A DNA stretch of 64,000 nt from Ralstonia pickettii DTP0602. GTDB lineage: Bacteria; Pseudomonadota; Gammaproteobacteria; Burkholderiales; Burkholderiaceae. Shown here one piece after another: positions 62,445 through 64,000 of this stretch. A model generated the notes under the pieces. The model was not told the origin of the DNA. It made no database searches and was given only the letters and a program-made list of their open reading frames with translations. The position numbers and the translations under genes are program-made. Position 1 is the first letter of the stretch, and each line of letters opens with the position of its first letter. Where the stretch lies: NCBI GenBank assembly GCA_000471925.1, contig CP006668.1, forward strand, positions 2,825,591 through 2,889,590, given 5' to 3'.

Positions 62445-62471
62445 AACCCCGCCCCCGTGGCGGGGTTTTTT
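62445..62471 (+). terminator. Terminator of the cold-shock gene
   Basis: AACCCCGCC and GGCGGGGTT form a perfect 9-bp stem with loop CCCGT, followed by TTTTTT and further T. Confidence 0.95.
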
Positions 62472-62724
62472 GTTTTTAGCGCCCCGCGTTTTCGTACGGC
62501 AGTGGGCGCTGTCTGGCGGCGCTCGCCACTGTTCCCACCGGCACCTGTTCGTGCGTGCTTTCGGCTGGCCCTTCCAGAACTGCAGGTCTACAGCCGGTCA
62601 ACAGGCCCCGCATCGCGCGTGCCAATACACTGTTGCGAGACTGTCACGCCACGCCTGGCGGCCCGCCTGAATTGCCAAGGGACTTGAGTTCTCCAGACCC
62701 TCAGCATTAGACCCTCAGCCTGAC
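62472..62724. other. Gene-free spacer before the motif array
   Basis: About 250 bp with no gene or repeat recognised; the last gene on this side of the array is the cold-shock gene. Confidence 0.5.
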
Positions 62725-63669
62725 GCAGAAACGGGTACGCATTGTTGCAGCACCGGTGGCATGCCCTGGCCTTCTTGCTCGCAGAAACAGGTACGCCCGG
62801 GCCGCCATTGCCACTTTTGCGCAGAACTCCCACACGCAGAAACGGGTACGCCCAGCTGCCGCGCGACCGCCGCCACCACCTTCCAGTCCCGCAGAAACGG
62901 GTACGCGCCTCAAGCGCGTTGCAAATCCATCACCACCAAAGACGCGCCACGCCGTCTTGCCTGTGCCGACATATCCACACTTCGGCCGACGCAGAAACGG
63001 GTACGGTCGCTGCTGTACCGAGGCAGCCCCCCTTGCCAGTACAGATATCGAACGGCCTCGCAGAAACAGGTACGCCGGCAACGTCCGGAAGCTGGGCCGC
63101 GAGCCGCAGAAACGGGTACGGCCAACCGTGGCGGCATGCGGCGATCGTGGGTGGCTGTGGCGGTTATGCCGCTGGCACACGCAGAAACGGGTACGCGGCG
63201 CTATTTGGGCAAGCAGCTACGTATACGTCGAGTGTAAGTACTAGCTTTTATTATAAATCATGTGTATCATAGAAACTCGGGCCAACTCCCGGCTCTATTC
63301 GCCAAAGTGCGCACGCAGAAACGGGTACGGGTCGGTGCAACGAGCGCCCCTGCGGGCACGCAGAAACAGGTACGCTGGGCAGCCAACCCCGTGTTGTGGC
63401 GTTTTCGCAGAAATGGGTACGGCGCAGAAACGGGTACGCAGTTGTGGCGGGAGACGCTGATTCAGGACCCGCGCAGAAACGGGTACGCTTTCGGGGCACG
63501 GCACGCAGAAACAGGTACGCTTTACCGGCAGCGGCGCCGGCGGCAGACAGGACGACGAACCAGTTTCTGCGGGGATAACCAGGGTCCGGCGCAGATATCC
63601 ACCGGAATCGACCAGGGAATGGCAGGTAAACCGCGTATACCGGTCCGCCGCACGCAGAAACGGGTACGC
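62725..63669 (+). repeat. Array of 15 direct 16-bp motifs (GCAGAAACGGGTACGC family)
   Basis: Copies start at 62725, 62781, 62836, 62891, 62991, 63060, 63106, 63181, 63315, 63360, 63407, 63424, 63473, 63505 and 63654, all in plus orientation. Most are exact; 62781, 63060, 63360 and 63505 carry ACAGG, 63407 carries ATGGG. Early spacings are 56, 55 and 55 bp (five helical turns); later ones vary from 17 to 149 bp. A degenerate inverted copy lies at 63556-63570 and a partial one at 63591. There is no gene in the array; apparent frames (AETGT, QKRVR, RNGYA) are just the repeat translated. Confidence 0.95.
63221..63285. other. AT-rich patch within the array
   Basis: Around CTAGCTTTTATTATAAATCA this 65-bp stretch is far more AT-rich than the rest of the window and falls in the widest gap between neighbouring plus-strand copies in its half of the array (63181 to 63315). 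It could be an unwinding element or a rep-related promoter (TATAAAT). Confidence 0.5.
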
Positions 63670-63685
63670 TTTCACCCCTCGCCAT

Positions 63686-63720
63686 TGTGGACAAGCCTGT
63701 GGGACACCCAGGTTATCCCC
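63686..63720. promoter_or_regulatory. DnaA-box-like sequences beside the iterons
   Basis: TGTGGACAA (63686-63694) differs at one base from the complement of the DnaA box TTATCCACA. TTATCCCC (63713-63720) matches the first six bases of the box. They directly precede the 22-bp iterons, as in many plasmid-type origins. A third, weaker match is the GTGGACAAC at 63935. Confidence 0.65.
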
Positions 63721-63824
63721 GCAGAAACCAGTACGCGCCTGCCGCAGATATGGGTTCGGCCTGCCGCAGATACAGGTTCGCCCCTTCGCAGAATCGAGTA
63801 CGTTCGTCCGCAGATTCGGGTTCG
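63721..63824 (+). repeat. Five iterons at about 22-bp spacing
   Basis: Copies begin at 63721, 63744, 63766, 63788 and 63810, spaced 23, 22, 22 and 22 bp (two helical turns). They share GCAGAWWCRRGTWCG with the array motif but are more degenerate (GTTCG in three, GTACG in two). Such tandem iterons with two-turn spacing are the binding sites of Rep_3-type initiators in plasmid and chromid origins. Confidence 0.85.
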
Positions 63825-64000
63825 CGGGGGTTGTTTTTTCCCTTACGAATCAAGGCGCTGAACTTCACGTATACGGTTTACAAGTAGTTAACCCGTATCG
63901 GTATCGTTTACTGGTAGTGGATGGCTGGCGAACCGTGGACAACCCTGCCGGGTTGCCCACCGTCCGCCACCATGCGACCAGCCATTGGATCCTCCGGCTT
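63825..64000. other. Probable unwinding region and rep promoter region of the origin
   Basis: Directly after the iterons come TTGTTTTTTCCCTTA and an AT-richer stretch with an imperfect direct repeat (ATACGGTTTACAAGTAG at 63871 and GTATCGTTTACTGGTAG at 63901, 30 bp apart). An inverted repeat follows, GTGGACAACCC / GGGTTGCCCAC (63935-63945 and 63950-63960, one mismatch, loop TGCC). This fits a DNA unwinding element plus an autoregulatory operator. The rep or par gene itself would lie beyond the window. Confidence 0.6.

Noticed and set aside
62725..63669. CRISPR array
   Set aside because: Repeats are 16 bp, spacing is irregular from 17 to 149 bp, a degenerate inverted copy occurs, single copies are scattered kilobases away and there are no cas genes.
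62742..63861. Long open frames on the plus and minus strands across the array (for example 62742-63272 and 63262-63861)
   Set aside because: Their proteins are only the 16-bp motif read in three frames (AETGT, QKRVR, RNGYA and the reverse VPVSA, YPFLR, TRFCV). There is no ribosome site or domain, so they are not genes.

Overview
The window reads as high-GC DNA of a betaproteobacterium of the Burkholderiaceae, most like Cupriavidus. The grounds are gene content (Bug/TctC receptor with a CoA-transferase, aryl-polyene cluster, SlyX, edd-zwf-pgl-glk sugar block, many LysR regulators) and codon use. No rRNA or tRNA gene was seen. The right end carries what looks like the iteron-type replication origin of a secondary replicon. 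Because the same molecule carries argG and prfC, I infer a second chromosome (chromid) rather than an accessory plasmid.

Layout. 1-8431: the distal half of an aryl-polyene (APE) pigment operon (oxidoreductase tail, DUF3261 lipoprotein, KS, dehydratase, ketoreductase, KS, small exported protein, phosphopantetheinyl transferase, aromatic ammonia-lyase, antiporter), followed by a wrecked LysR gene. 8830-12588: GST, proline iminopeptidase, MOSC protein and argG. 12891-16805: CoA-transferase, Bug receptor, enoyl-CoA hydratase and a convergent LysR. 17063-28930: small conserved genes, EamA exporter, Sir2 deacylase, patatin autotransporter, split YeeE/YedE sulfur transporter with an IclR regulator, YcgR-type PilZ protein, and a LysR/LysE pair. 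28914-31568: RNA ligase-like phosphodiesterase and an ogt plus ada-alkA alkylation-repair pair. 31756-35205: fused M16 peptidase and a small gene behind a LexA box. 35336-42010: acyl-CoA dehydrogenase, OPT transporter, and a flavin monooxygenase/DUF2783/MarR set with a strong palindrome in the divergent promoter. 42670-50020: Entner-Doudoroff block, with zwf-pgl-glk and a two-component system on one strand and edd divergent. 50031-62401: MscS-type gene with two frameshifts, MFS, prfC, YihY, an enhancer-binding regulator, NCS2 purine permease and a cold-shock gene.

The most interesting signal is a 16-bp motif, GCAGAAACGGGTACGC. It occurs as a gene-free array of 15 near-perfect copies (62725-63669) that runs into five degenerate copies spaced 23, 22, 22 and 22 bp (63721-63824). 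Those five are flanked by DnaA-box-like sequences and AT-richer DNA, the layout of an iteron origin. Single copies of the same motif are scattered leftward (60232, 60185, 60038, 56239, 51486, 51032, 48045, 45069, 42244, 42098, 28237) and thin out with distance. One lies inside the glk coding sequence. I interpret this as a replicon-specific Rep (or partition) protein binding-site family spreading outward from the origin.
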